Source: Stagonosporopsis chrysanthemi
Taxonomy: Eukaryota > Ascomycota > Dothideomycetes > Pleosporales > Didymellaceae
Direction of reading: 5' to 3'
Length of the DNA stretch: 64,000 nt
Assembly (NCBI GenBank): GCA_022560025.1
Contig: JAFISE010000066.1
Location: forward strand, 62,001-126,000
Part shown: piece by piece, positions 11,898-22,880 of the stretch
How the letters are laid out: every line of letters begins with the position of its first letter
How positions within the stretch are numbered: position 1 is the first letter of the stretch
Program-made: the position numbers and the translations under genes
The notes under the pieces: model-generated
What the model saw: only the letters and a program-made list of their open reading frames with translations
Databases searched by the model: none
What the model was told of the DNA's origin: nothing

Positions 11898-12606
11898 AAA
11901 GAGCTAGATCGAAGATGTGTGCTCTATGCTAGCTGTACAGGCTTGGGTTGAGAAGCTTGGGAGATTTGATGGTTGTTGCAATGAGCGGTGACTTTCAGCA
12001 AGGCGTGCTAGTCGATTTGTGAGCAGTGACCATGTTTGTAAAGGTACAGACGTCAGGAACAATGGTATCTTCCGCCTGCGTTTCTTGACGAATCGAAAAC
12101 TGGATCCCGCGCAAAAGGTCGCCGGTGCAGCTTGCTGTCACGGCGTCAACTAAGCTGGGCGATGTTCCTTGTAGCGAGGTGAGACAAGAACGCAAAAGTA
12201 CTTGCGCGCTCGCGCACCAGATAGGTCCGTCGGTCCACATCCCAAAAGGTGTTGACAGACTTCACTGCCCGTTACACGGCGTCAGAATCAGGCACCGAAA
12301 GTGGAGACTACTATGCACGACTAGAACACCATTCGTTGAGCGATAGCGCAGAAGTGGATTTCTTGGTTGGGACAACGGCATGCGTAACGCGCCTACTCGC
12401 ATCAGACTAGAAACACGGCGAAGATGAAAGCCCAGACCGATGGACTCACCGACAAGTCTTGGGTTCTGAAGTGGGGGTTTGTTTGCAGAGTCGTCTTCAT
12501 CCTTCCAGCATCTTGAGAGAAACATCCACCACACTACCATCATCATTGTACCAAATCTTCCCTCTCAAACAAGGCTCTTACACAGAGTCCTCTACCATCG
12601 TTCGAT
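11898..12606. other. Divergent intergenic region
   Basis: This region separates two genes read in opposite directions (minus gene ending 11897, plus gene from 12607) and probably carries both promoters. Short ORFs here have no supporting features. Pyrimidine-rich tracts (TCTTCATCCTTCC and CCTCTCAAAC, about 12495-12570) precede the plus-strand gene, as is common before fungal start codons. Confidence 0.4.
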
Positions 12607-12948
12607 ATGCACTACGTGGAGCCCCATATCATCGTCGGCTCTTGGGCCATCACCGCCAGTGACATCTTCCTTGTCGCTATATCCCACGTTGTCATAGTCG
12701 CTCTCGCCACTCGTCTCTATGATACCAAAAACAAGTTCAAAGCCGCGTTGAGTCTCGTCACCGAGCTGAGCAACGAGAATAAGATGCTGGGCGAGGGGCT
12801 CTCAAGGGTCGAACACGAAAACCGAAAGATCAAGCGCTACTTCCAAGCCGCAGGGCTGGCGGGGGGCAATGTGAATGACATGCTCCTCGAGAACTCGGTT
12901 CTCGATACTCTCGCGGCAGTGGACACTGAGCACGATGATAATGATTGA
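12607..12948 (+). CDS. Single-TM protein with a C-terminal coiled coil (113 aa)
   Basis: An intact intronless ORF starts at an ATG preceded by a CT-rich leader (CCATCGTTCGAT). Residues about 8-35 are hydrophobic and form one predicted membrane span (GSWAITASDIFLVAISHVVIVALA). Residues about 40-80 have heptad-like spacing of Leu/Val with Asn/Glu/Lys (LSLVTELSNENKML and onward), a short coiled coil. The tail is acidic (DTEHDDND). This suggests a small membrane-anchored protein with the coil facing the cytosol. I recognise no family. Balanced codon use and the intact frame support a real gene. Confidence 0.5.
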   Translation: MHYVEPHIIVGSWAITASDIFLVAISHVVIVALATRLYDTKNKFKAALSLVTELSNENKMLGEGLSRVEHENRKIKRYFQAAGLAGGNVNDMLLENSVLDTLAAVDTEHDDND

Positions 12949-13950
12949 GGAGTGGTATGCTGTTGCTCTTTGTCCCCACTATCGGAGTTCTACTGACAAG
13001 GCTGGTAGATCCTCCCCTAGCACCACGAGAGATGCTACATCGCAGTCGTCGTTCAGCGCGCATCGTTCGCTCTTGCGACACAAATTTGCATCTCGCTTAG
13101 TTATCACGGGTATACGATCATTTGGCCTGGACGGGTGAAGAGTCTAAGGTGATTTGGTGGCAGTCGGACGATATAATGGCCAGACACCTGTTTTGGTGAC
13201 AATCTCAATGCTGGACCATATGGTGGGAACTGTAGCTAGAAGTTTGCACGGGTGGTTGGTATTTTCTCAGAGTCGATTAGATCATAGCGGCCTCCACAGA
13301 ATGTCAATCGTGCTAGAAACCTGCTGCCCTTATAATTGCGAAGATAAATACCGAAGTTTCTATGCTCATAATCTAGGCACAATGCTTGTCAAGTGTCTGC
13401 ATAAACTCCTACATGCTCGGCCCTCGCAAGTCTTGGCCCTTGGTTGGGCTCTGGAGGAACGCGGCCGCAGTCGCGCACCCGAGGTTCGACGTCAGCAACA
13501 TTGATGGTTTCAATTACTTACCTTGATCATGAATCAACTTTTGCTCAAGGTATATAAAGTAGGTAGATTCTCCCAAGAGGGTGGCAGATAACGCTACAAT
13601 GCAATGGACAGCATGCACGATGAGCCAGTTCAAAGTAAATCTTTCTATATCGGAGCACTCCCACGGCGGCTTGGGTAACTAACGAGGCCCGGGTCAATTG
13701 ACATTGGGATCTCCTTAAATGAATTTTTGCCTTGAAAAGTAGCCGCAAGATTTGTATACTTGATCCAGTTCATGTGCCGACACAATAACAGATAGTGGTT
13801 ACCTCCGTAGCTTATATAGTCGGCTGGCGTCGCTGCAGAGACTATGCCTTCGGAAGGAATGTCGATTCCATACTTGGGAGTAGAAGCTGACGTGCGTGCA
13901 TTTGCTCCAAGTCCGAGAAATTCGCTGGATTATTGCTCAGGCCCTAAATA
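12949..13950. other. Intergenic region, nothing recognised
   Basis: Only short unsupported ORFs occur on either strand, including one of 116 codons at 13154-13504 with no motif. The stretch is slightly AT-richer than the flanking genes. It contains the 3' flank of the large minus-strand gene ending at 13951. Confidence 0.4.
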
Positions 13951-16900
13951 CTAAAGAGGGAAAGGGAAGAAGCTCCCGTCAAACTTCAGACAAGCACCAG
14001 TAGCATTACTCAGGTCCAAGCCGTCGTTCCCAACCAGACTTATGAACCACGTTGTAAACGGGCCCACGAGCGTAAAAGCATCCTCGGTTTTAACCACCTT
14101 CCGTTCGCCGATGACCCCATCAATAGCACCGTCCACCGAGGAATCATATGCTCCATCAGCAAGCCTATACTTGAACGTGCGTGTGATGGGACTGTGGAAG
14201 AAGCTGTATGGGGCGTCGGTGGTATCAATGATAGTCTCCGCCCCATTATGCGTCAGTGCGACTCGCAGCATGCCGCTAGCTGTCTTCGCGCCGGTGACGA
14301 ACAACCGCACTTTGGTCAATCGCACGTTTGCCATCTTGGCGAACTGGCTGGTCGATTCGCTCATATCACTTGTGACTGGATGAATGGTTAGGTACGTAGC
14401 CAGGGTGTCTTGGAGAACCTCCCACTCATCATGGGGAAGCGGGTAAATCAGTCCGTGAAATTCCTGGGGGTTGCTACCCGAGGCCTCCATGGCGTCCCAG
14501 TATGCTTTGAGGATGTTTGCGTTTGCTCGCACGAGGTCTGCATGCCGGATCTGGTTTATTGGCGAGCCTTGCAAGGATTTGAGCAGAGGGCTGTCGGTGT
14601 TGAGCGCTGTGAAGCGATAAGAGCGTTGTGCGCGGTACAGGGCACGCATGACGGTAGCTACAGAGTCAGTGTACGCCTTTTCCATGAAGACGGTTACGGC
14701 GGGAAGAGACGGATCGATCGTCCTGATGACGGTATCCGACAGTGTGTCGCGCTGAGTCTGATAATAGACCTTTTGCTTCTGATTTGTGTACCAGAGGTTG
14801 AGGCTGGCATTGTAGTGAAGCACGGCTGTGTTGCGTTGATCGACAAGACCTAGGGTGCGATGTCAGTGCCCTGCATTGAGATTGAGGATGGAGCACTAGA
14901 CTGACTGATATAGTTTTTGAAAGTCTTCTCCATTTCATCCAAATTATTAGATCCTAGAACGCTGCTGTACTGCTGCAGAAGCTTCATCATGTTATCTTTG
15001 GCAACAATCAGCTTGGACGCACCGGGATCGTCGATGGCCACCCCAAATCCATCATCCCTCGCCTTGAGACCTTCACTCAGCGCATCGGTTGTGGCTTCGA
15101 TCTGAGAGATTTGGTTGACAATGTACGTCTTGTTTATCAAGGTGTGCTTGTCGTCCGGTATGTTTGCGCCTGCCTTCCACAGCACGCCTGCGGTCTGGAC
15201 GGCAGCCATCGGAGCCGAGGGACAGAACATGACCATCGACACAGCATCGACAATATCCGAAAATGACATGTGGAAGAGATTAAAGGATTTGCTGATTGTG
15301 TTCTTTTCCTCCTCGATCTTGTCGTGCAACCTGGCTCGTGCGTCCTTGAGTGGCTGAGTTAGTGACTGAATTGTTTGCGCGGCATCCTTGATGTCCTTTA
15401 GTAGAATGGTGATTGTGTCCTCGCAGGCCTGAATTGCTTGGATGCACTTTCTTTGCATGTCTTGCAGGCAGGCTGTGCGGTCTGATTGGACGGTGTTCTC
15501 CGCGCTGTATCTCAAGTAGACTGTTTCCGCATCTTGTGCTGCTGTCAAGAGAGCCTGCGTTAGCGTGTAGTAGGTGTTGTACGATAGCATAGGCGCATAA
15601 TTGGCCGGATGACCGTAATAGTCTAACCCGGTGTCAATCTGTGCCAGGAGGCCATTAGCCTCGGCCAGAGTTTGTCGTAGAGAGGCGATACTGGCTGTCT
15701 CTGAAGAAGGGGTCGCAATGTTGACCTGGTCAGCGCCCAGTCCTATGAGATTAGAAGCAGGGGTAGGCAGAATATACAGCTTAGACTCTGCATTGGCGTA
15801 GGTCTTGTAGAGCATGTCGTCAGGTTTGATGTTGTGTATGAAAAATAACCTGTTTTGTAGTCGGACGAGCAGTTGGCGGCATTCCATGGTGCTGTCGAGG
15901 TCGTCGAGAAAGTACCGGTTCCTGGCCTTCTCGAGCAGCATTCGGCATTGATCCGGATGGGCGGGGATGACCGTGCTGGAACGCAGCCAGGCTGAGTCTG
16001 CGCCATTGAAGTGGATATCCACAGCGCCATTTTGACCGGCTCTACCATTGATTCCTCTACCACTTTTTCCTTCACCGCCGGCTCCGCGTGCACCACCGTG
16101 AAATCGTACCTGCCTCAATCGTGAGCTCGTTCTTACGCAAGAGTGCGGGCGATTTTACCTGGAGAGCTATAGACCCCACAACCATGTCTCCTTCCCTCAA
16201 AAATCGCAGAGCAAGCTCTTGCACCGAGGATTGAAGGCCTCTCGCATCGCTCGTCTGGAGAGCAGCTTCGATGGCGCCTAGTCGTGGCGACAGGTCTTCC
16301 AGTAACATGAAATTTTTGTTATTGCGGATGGCTGCCACCAACTTTTTCAAGTCAGAGAGTGCTTCTCGCCGCAGCGGATTAGCTGACACGGCCTGATAGA
16401 TGGCGCCTAGCTTGGCAAGGATAATGCTATAGGCATTTCCTACAAGAACTTTTGCGTCACCTGCATCAGCTCCATTGCCTCCGTTGCCCCCTGCGGCAAA
16501 GCTGGGACTCGACTGGCCACCCGAGCCTGGACCGCCATGAACATCTATGACGATGGTGTTGAGAAGGGCTTGATCTATGCCGATGTCTTCAACCGCAAAG
16601 CACACGCTTCCACCAGGCGACCCGTCGTTGCCGTTTTTCGGTGTCTCCACTATCGTTGTGGACGGCACCGGATCTCCGCCTGGGCCAGAAGCGTCAATGT
16701 AATATGCTCTTCCATCCTGACTTGGTGAAACGGTGATGGAGTGCGTGCAAATCTCAAGATCATGACCACTGGTACGAATCGATTGTTGCAGAGTCAGATT
16801 TTCTGTGTAGATTGACAGATCGTGGTCAAAGTCCAAGGAAAATGAGGGAATGGATTTATCTAGCACGCTAAGAATGAGTGTAGGCTTGTTGGCGGACGAA

Positions 16901-17022
16901 AAGATGCGGTAATCTCGAGTTTGAGGGATCGTGGTGGGGGTATGGTCGTTCACTATTGGAGCCGGGTTTGTACTGCCACCATTGCCGCTGAGAATGTTGT
17001 TATCGGTGCCATGGTGAGTCAT
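13951..17022 (-). CDS. Large Gly-rich/coiled-coil protein with a central hydrophobic segment (967 aa); toxin-like architecture
   Basis: Exons are 17022-16110, 15997-14906 and 14849-13951. Intron 2 (14905-14850, GTCAGT...CCCTAG, 56 nt) is clear. Intron 1 (16109-15998, GTACGA...GCGCAG, 112 nt) restores frame but is unusual (see findings). The start is the first ATG; an upstream in-frame TTG is not used. Order: residues about 1-240 are beta-rich with Gly-rich stretches (GGPGSGG, GGNGGNGADAG); about 240-300 helical; about 405-545 long amphipathic/coiled helices; about 550-585 hydrophobic (VDAVSMVMFCPSAPMAAV core); about 590-700 helical again; about 810-967 a C-terminal beta domain. No signal peptide is visible. 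Helix, hydrophobic hairpin, helix is the layout of alpha-pore-forming proteins (ClyA/Cry6-like), an inference only. It is divergent from the 18097 gene. I cannot name the family. Confidence 0.6.
14850..14905 (-). other. Intron 2 of the large minus-strand gene
   Basis: A 56-nt GT-AG intron (GTCAGT donor, CCCTAG acceptor). Reading through it ends at a TAG in the acceptor; removal joins the preceding helical region to the downstream exon in the correct phase. Confidence 0.75.
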
Positions 17023-18096
17023 TTTCGACAAGGATCTCTTCCAGAAACTTAGACAAATGGGTGAATGATGAGGAAGAGCTACAAATTTCCCCGGTACTGC
17101 TTTTAACAGAAACTAAATATTGGGAGATGAGATACTAGCTTGCTCAGCCAATACCCGGAGCGGGATCAACATGCCGGCATCCTTCTCTACGTAGCTATAA
17201 TCATGGCCTGATTTTGCGCATGTCTGCTAGTACGTCGATGGACTATCTTGCACCGCCCGGATCAGGTGCGGGGAAGGAGAGCCTACGATTTTCAGCTGCG
17301 CATTTTCCTCCCAGTTTGGTTGGCTGACCGCTCTGCTAGGCGTCGTTGGACTTGTCTCGCATACGCAGAGTGAGGGGCGGAAAAGAAGTGTGTACAGTAC
17401 AATTTTCAGCTCGGCGGTTTTCTGCCAGTCTGATTGGGTCGCCGTTCGGCAGCTACAAGTCTTCTTCCGCACAGGCCTGCACACCTCAGCTTTGTTCTCC
17501 CCGCCCACAACAGATAAATCTCCTATGATTGCAGACATCATCATCAGCTTCATTCGCGTATCTCGCATTACTCTGCATAGGCAGGACCAATTCCCTGGCC
17601 TTTCTTGTTCTATCATCCCACGAACAAGATCTACAAAGCTCGGGGGATGGCGCTGGAGCAGTAAGCGTCTGCTCGGGATTTCGCGTGAAGACCTTCGCTA
17701 GTTTGCTGAAGCGGATGGGAATATTGCAATGGTCTGTTACACTTGACAAAATTAGGGTTGACTTTAATGACGCATAGTCATCCTAACGGATTTGCTGGCA
17801 CGCCTAGTGGCATAGATTGTGGTGGAAACAGACCAGCTGAAACAGCATGCTCTACAGCACCCACTTCAGCTGCTGCGGCTGTTGCCATGAAGGTTTGATC
17901 AGAGGTGTGTGCGCCTGAAGGTCAGTCTTACCAGTTTGGGGATGCAGCTGAGATCCCCTAACAAGCCGCTAAAACTCATTCCAGTACAAAGCTAGGTAGG
18001 AGCGGCCACTCCGGGAAGGAAAAATTTCTTCCAAACTCTGATCAACCTTCTAAATTCCGAGATCTCTTTGAGTCTTTCAAACCTACTTTTATCAGG
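17023..18096. promoter_or_regulatory. Shared divergent promoter region of the two large genes
   Basis: This 1.07 kb separates the start codons of the 17022 (minus) and 18097 (plus) genes, so both promoters lie within it. It contains two related ~58-bp segments (17286-17345 and 17397-17456) that share ATTTTCAGCT, a TTTTC.GCCAGT core and GGTTGGCTGA/GATTGGGTCG. A pyrimidine-rich leader (TCTTTGAGTCTTTCAAACC) sits just before the plus-strand ATG. I see no clear TATA boxes or known operator sites. Confidence 0.45.
17286..17456. repeat. Pair of ~58-bp imperfect direct repeats in the divergent promoter
   Basis: Copy 1 (17286-17345) and copy 2 (17397-17456) begin GATTTTCAGCT and AATTTTCAGCT and continue with a GC.ATTTTC/GCGGTTTTC core, CAGT.TG.TTGG and a GACCGCTC/GCCGTTCG end. 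The spacing is 111 bp. They could be regulator binding sites or footprints of an old small element. Confidence 0.5.
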
Positions 18097-21000
18097 ATGA
18101 ACACAAACCCAGACGGAGGGCTGCCTACCAAGGCCACGCTCTTGACCGCCATGAGCGGTGTGAATTCTACAAGCAATTGGGATGTTATGGTTTCCTATAG
18201 CGTGACCAAGCTCAATGCTCTACTGCCGAGTCTGTGGAAGAATGATGGAAAAACCTTCACGAACGTACCCATGACCTTCGACTACGAGACCTTGGGCATT
18301 CGCATGGCAGCCAGATTTGACATTGGAACGCCCACTCTACAGTTTATCACGGGTGAATCAAGTCAAGCACAGCTGACCATGAGCCTCAAAGGTGAAATGC
18401 GGAAGGATGCTCTCGAGACAGATGATAACACCGGAGCGGTGACCGTCACCCAAGGAGGACCTAAAGACACAACTACCGTTTTGCCGGGTCTCTATCAGTT
18501 GGTGGCCTTGGTACCTCTTGCTAGTATGGATGGGAATACTCTTGACTCGAACTCTGCGAAAGTTTATGTACGTGTTCTGATTATCTCGTTCTCGACTCTC
18601 TTTGTCTAACGTGGCCGTTAGCCTAGCAGCCAGAGGATTGTCTTCGATGAGTTGAAGACTACGGTATGCAAGATCGTTTTTCACTTCAAGAATGAAAATT
18701 GCAGATATACTGTCCAGAAGATACCTGGCATGCCAGACCATAAGAAGGTCGACCAACTGATGTTCGACTTCGGCAAATCGATTGAGAATTACTTCATGAA
18801 TTCTGATAAGATAAACAGCTTAGACTACGCGCTGGCAAGCGTACGGCAGACTGTCAATCCTATGGATGCGGGCCGAGTTCTGCACCCCGAATCATTTATA
18901 TTCCGAACCCAGGGATCGGCTCCGGGCGTGCTGTGTGTCTACATCAAGACGAATGGAAGTGGAAACGACGCTGGTCTTGCAGATCCGCACTTTCAACCTG
19001 GAAACCAGACTGTGCTACCGATACCGCAAGGACACACAGCGAGCATTATCATCCGACACGAGCTCTTTAATGACAAGTATCTTCTCCCTCAACTCAGATC
19101 ACAGGAATTTAGTGGCGGGTTGCTAGTGGAGAAAGGAGTCTCCAAAGATGACTCCTTTCTCAATGGGTTCAAATACTATTTGCGCATGGCCCCTGCGGCT
19201 TTGGTCAGCCAACAGTTTGGGAAAGGTCCCTGGGATAAGGCAAGAGACCTACGTTGCATGTACAACCTCGACGAACCCCCGCTAACCCTCACCATATCTG
19301 ATGGTGCGGGCAACTGGTACTGGCAATTCGGTGATCATAGATATGACTGGAGTCGTGGTACCGGGGCTTCGCATGGCAAAGTATATTTTGATGTCAATCT
19401 CAATGTAGTACGTATCATGCCCAAACACGCTGGCTGATTATGATCTGACTATCATCACTTAGACCTACCCCATCACTTCAGTAACCGACCAAGACATCGC
19501 CTTGAAGGTGAATCTGAAGCAAGAAGACTTCAAACTGTGGGTGCATCCCTACAATGGCTCTTTTCTGGAGACATGGGGTGCAGGCTGGACGAATGATCTT
19601 CCTGAAGAGCTGAAATCGCATCTTCACATGGACATCAACGCACTTCAGGTTAGCAACCAGAACTTTAATTTCTTCGCTACCCAGAATGTTTTCGCTCCTG
19701 GGCAACAGATTATCAGCGTGGATAACGCCGAGGGCCTCGGTACGCCACACGACATACTACTGGTAGGACATGTTATCGAGCCCCCGACCCCCGACGCATC
19801 TGCGCTACTCACAACCAGAACTCAAGAAACGCCCCTAAAGGCTACGGTGAATAGTGTGGAACTTGACGATATTGATCAGCCCGTGCCAACCAACTCGATT
19901 GGATCGCTCTCGGCCTTGAAGGCTTCGCTCTGCACTGACCAGACATGGATCAAAAACCTCTTTGTAGCTTTGCGAGATGGCAAAGCCGATGTTTTCGAGC
20001 AATTGATAATCTCCAAGGGAATCGAAATCTCGGATGAGGATATGAAGTCTCTGCAGGCAGAGGCATCCACGTCGCCATCCTTCGACATCAGGCTGGCAGG
20101 TGGACTTTATGAAATTGACGCCCCAATGGCCATCAGGGGTGTGACAATGACAATCAGCCCGATGGATGGAATGATATCATGTAATACGGCCGGATTTCAA
20201 ACACCATAGAGTACATCGGCTGACATTTGATTTTAGTCAACAACGTACACGTAGAGAACCAGCGTACGGATCAGGATACAGGCAAAGTCCGTTGGACGAC
20301 TGGCAGAGGCACAACAGTCTTCGAAGCCTCCTTCGCAACCAGATTTGGTGACGACGGCAATGTCTCGTCCATCACCGCCACCGGCCAAAGCTGGGCCTCG
20401 GAACAACCCAACATTACTACCCCGTTCTCCGCCTTCAAAGTAATACCCAAGCCCGCCACGTCGGGCTCCAACTCTAATTCCAGCGGCTGGTTTGGCTCGG
20501 CGGCAGCTCAGGGCACCTCCTTTGTGCTGACCTGTCTTGGGATCAATCTCGTGTGGCTTGGCGGCCTCGGCAAGAAAATCTGGGACTATCGCAAAAAGCA
20601 CCCCTCCGGAAGGGTAGCTCCAGAGATCGCGGCTGCGCAGCCAATTGCACAGCAGGCCAGCGCCGTCTCAGAGAGTATCATACGCGCCGAGATTGCTGAG
20701 CAGCCAGTCCAGCTGAGCGCTGAGGCGGGGACGATGTTGGTTGACAACATGCGACGCGACGCACGACGAGCAAGCAACCTCGCCGTGAATACTGCAGCGC
20801 GCGCAGCTGGTGACGATGCTGCGATTGTGGCTAGTGTAGCCAGTACTGTCAGCAACGACGTGCTGGCGAACGGAGGTCGGATCGTTCAGCTCGAGCTTTT
20901 GCGTCGATTTCCGTCGCTGAGCATCCTGCCGGACGGGGCCCACAGCCTGATTAACGAAATCACGAGTGCGCAATTGCCACCAGCAGCGCATCCGGAACGC

Positions 21001-21414
21001 GTGACTGAATTGGCAACGGCCGACGTGGCACTGGCCAGGGCGAAACAGAAGGCGGCCGCGGCGATCGAGAGAAGAGGTGAGGTGGTGCGGGCCCTGAAGG
21101 ATAAATCAAGTTTGGTGGAGACGCTGCGGAGCGAGCAAACTGCGAGAGAGCAGGAGCTCAAGGAAATCAAAGTGCGAGAGGATTTGGGGCAGAAGCAAGA
21201 GACAGACGATAAGCGGAGGCAGACGCTGGAGCTTGAGATCCACGCGAAGGCAGACGCTATCGTTCGAGCGGAACAGGCAGCTCAGCATGCGGATGCTGCG
21301 AAGGAAGAGGCAGAAAAGGCCGCAGAAATTGCGCTTAAAGAGCAGGACGAAGCACAAACAGAGTTGGATAAAGTGGAGTCTGGTCTCGAACATCATCTTC
21401 CACTTGAGAGGTAA
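18097..21414 (+). CDS. P47/TULIP-like N-terminus fused to a membrane segment and coiled coil (1050 aa)
   Basis: Exons are 18097-18567, 18622-19407, 19463-20180 and 20237-21414. Introns of 54, 55 and 56 nt have GTACGT, GTACGT and GTAATA donors and TTAG acceptors, and the sum is a single 3153-nt frame. Residues about 20-600 are beta-rich. A start of the type SNWDVMVSYSVTKLNALL and a late segment with NVFAPGQ and GTPHDILLVG resemble the P47-like branch of the TULIP lipid-binding superfamily. In bacteria P47 proteins accompany botulinum-type OrfX clusters and insecticidal loci. Residues about 751-770 are a hydrophobic helix followed by KKIWDYRKKH. Residues about 790-1045 are Ala/Glu/Lys-rich helices ending in a coiled coil. 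There is no signal peptide. The gene shares its promoter region with the 17022 gene, so co-expression is likely. The TULIP assignment is from pattern recognition only. Confidence 0.65.
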
Positions 21415-22761
21415 TCGATGACTCTAGTACTTCTCTCTCATGGTACTCAGTAGTTTGTTCTTCCAGAAGGTACAATGACTGAACAATACCACGAAGTACA
21501 CAAGAAATCGTAAAGTAGGCTTACCTGCATACATTCCGACAGTGTGCCACCCTTTGTGAATTCACGAGCACCAATCGGTCCTGGTTCTACTTACATTCAG
21601 TCCAATTGCCCCTCTAATATCAGGCATATGATTAGGCGGGGACAAGTGCATCGAGCACTGTAGATGCTTACGAAAAGGTTGTGTTTGCTCGCTTGCACGA
21701 ATGTTACATCGATGCGTCAAATTACTGCTTTCACACACTTCATGTCGCAGGAGAGCGAAAGAGCATAGGACAAAGGCAGACGGCGAAGTTATATACAGTG
21801 TGTCGCTCAGAATGAGCTGCGTAGAACTGAGAAGGATGTTCAGGCTCTATTGACTATGGAATCTAGGCATCAATCAAAATATCTACGAGGATGGCCGCAG
21901 GAACTGAGAGGCCTGCATCATCAAGTTGATGACCCCGCTACCTCCACCCGAAGCTGATGCTACTTACCAGATAGAGAGCGTGTGATCTCACTATAGCTGA
22001 TGTTGTCCAGTCTATGCACAGGATTGAGAGTGCTGAACAACCGAGACGGCGAGCTGAACGACGTATAGGTAGTATGTTGGTAGTGCAGGAGGAGTTGGTG
22101 CAGTACAATCTGCTAATGACATGAGCCCGGCTTGACTCGATTCTTGAGGCGATTAAGTCTCAGAGCACGAATCCGAGCAGCATCAGCTCAGCGATCCGAA
22201 AACAGACTAGACAGCAAAAACCAATCCACAAGATAAGGGCCAAGAACGATTGGCAGCAAAGCCACGCCCTTACACCCCTCAAGAAGACGAGAAGCGTACT
22301 CAGGAGACAGATTGCGGATTACTGAAGGACTCATGTTACTGAATCCTTGAACAGTCAGACTTCCAGCAGTGGCGCAATTGACCACGCAGTCATCTCTTGT
22401 ACAAGAAGATGTACGGAATTTGATGGGTGCAATAGACCGTCTGTCGTCCGAGTCGTGAATAAACAGTGCCACCCCTGCGCTGCGAGGTCCGCTGCACATG
22501 GCTATCAGTCAGTAGCCATCGTTTGTCTCGCACATGCGAGAGAAGGGCGACCACGCAAGCAAAGCATCTCTAAAGTTGGTAACAGCGGGGTTTTCTTGTT
22601 GGATCTACACATACATCCTGCAAGAGGCCCACTCAAAAGCTGTCGCGCTTACTGCCCGCCGCCTCCAAAGAGAATCCACTGAGTCTATAAGCAGAGACGA
22701 CACCTGTGTTATACCTGCTCGCTCTGTAGAAAAGTTTCAGGAGGCAAAGTTGAGAAAAAAA
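21415..22761. other. Intergenic region between the large gene and the 5S gene
   Basis: ORFs here are short, overlap on both strands and show no domain. Composition is neutral and RIP is not evident. The stretch ends in the A-rich sequence that is the T-run terminator of the minus-strand 5S gene. Confidence 0.4.
22755..22761 (-). terminator. RNA polymerase III T-run terminator of the 5S gene
   Basis: Seven consecutive A residues on the plus strand give T7 immediately after the 5S 3' end on the minus strand, the canonical pol III stop signal. Confidence 0.75.
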
Positions 22762-22880
22762 ACATACAACAGCGGGTATTCGCTAGTGGTCACCCACCTA
22801 ACTACTAATCCGCCGGTACGTTGCTTAAATAGGGCTGAGCGAACGGGAAGCCTTGTTTTCAACGTCCTATGGTCGTATGT
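22762..22880 (-). rRNA. 5S ribosomal RNA gene, divergent variant
   Basis: Read on the minus strand this is 119 nt, beginning ACATACGACCATAGG and ending GCTGTTGTATGT, the standard fungal 5S termini. Helix I (ACATACGAC with GTTGTATGT) pairs along nine positions. The next helix uses GGACGTTG against CAACGTACC, a sequence unlike the usual fungal one yet fully paired apart from one bulged A. The internal control region (GATTAGTAGTTAGGTGGG, then GACCACTAGCGAAT) is recognisable with a GTGA loop. Seven T residues follow directly, a pol III terminator. It differs from the common fungal 5S at roughly two dozen positions but keeps the fold, so it looks like a functional or recently functional variant rather than a relic. 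Dispersed single 5S genes are normal in filamentous ascomycetes. Confidence 0.85.

Noticed and set aside
16537..16728. Plus-strand ORFs opposite the large minus-strand gene
   Set aside because: They are antisense shadows of a spliced gene with far better support.
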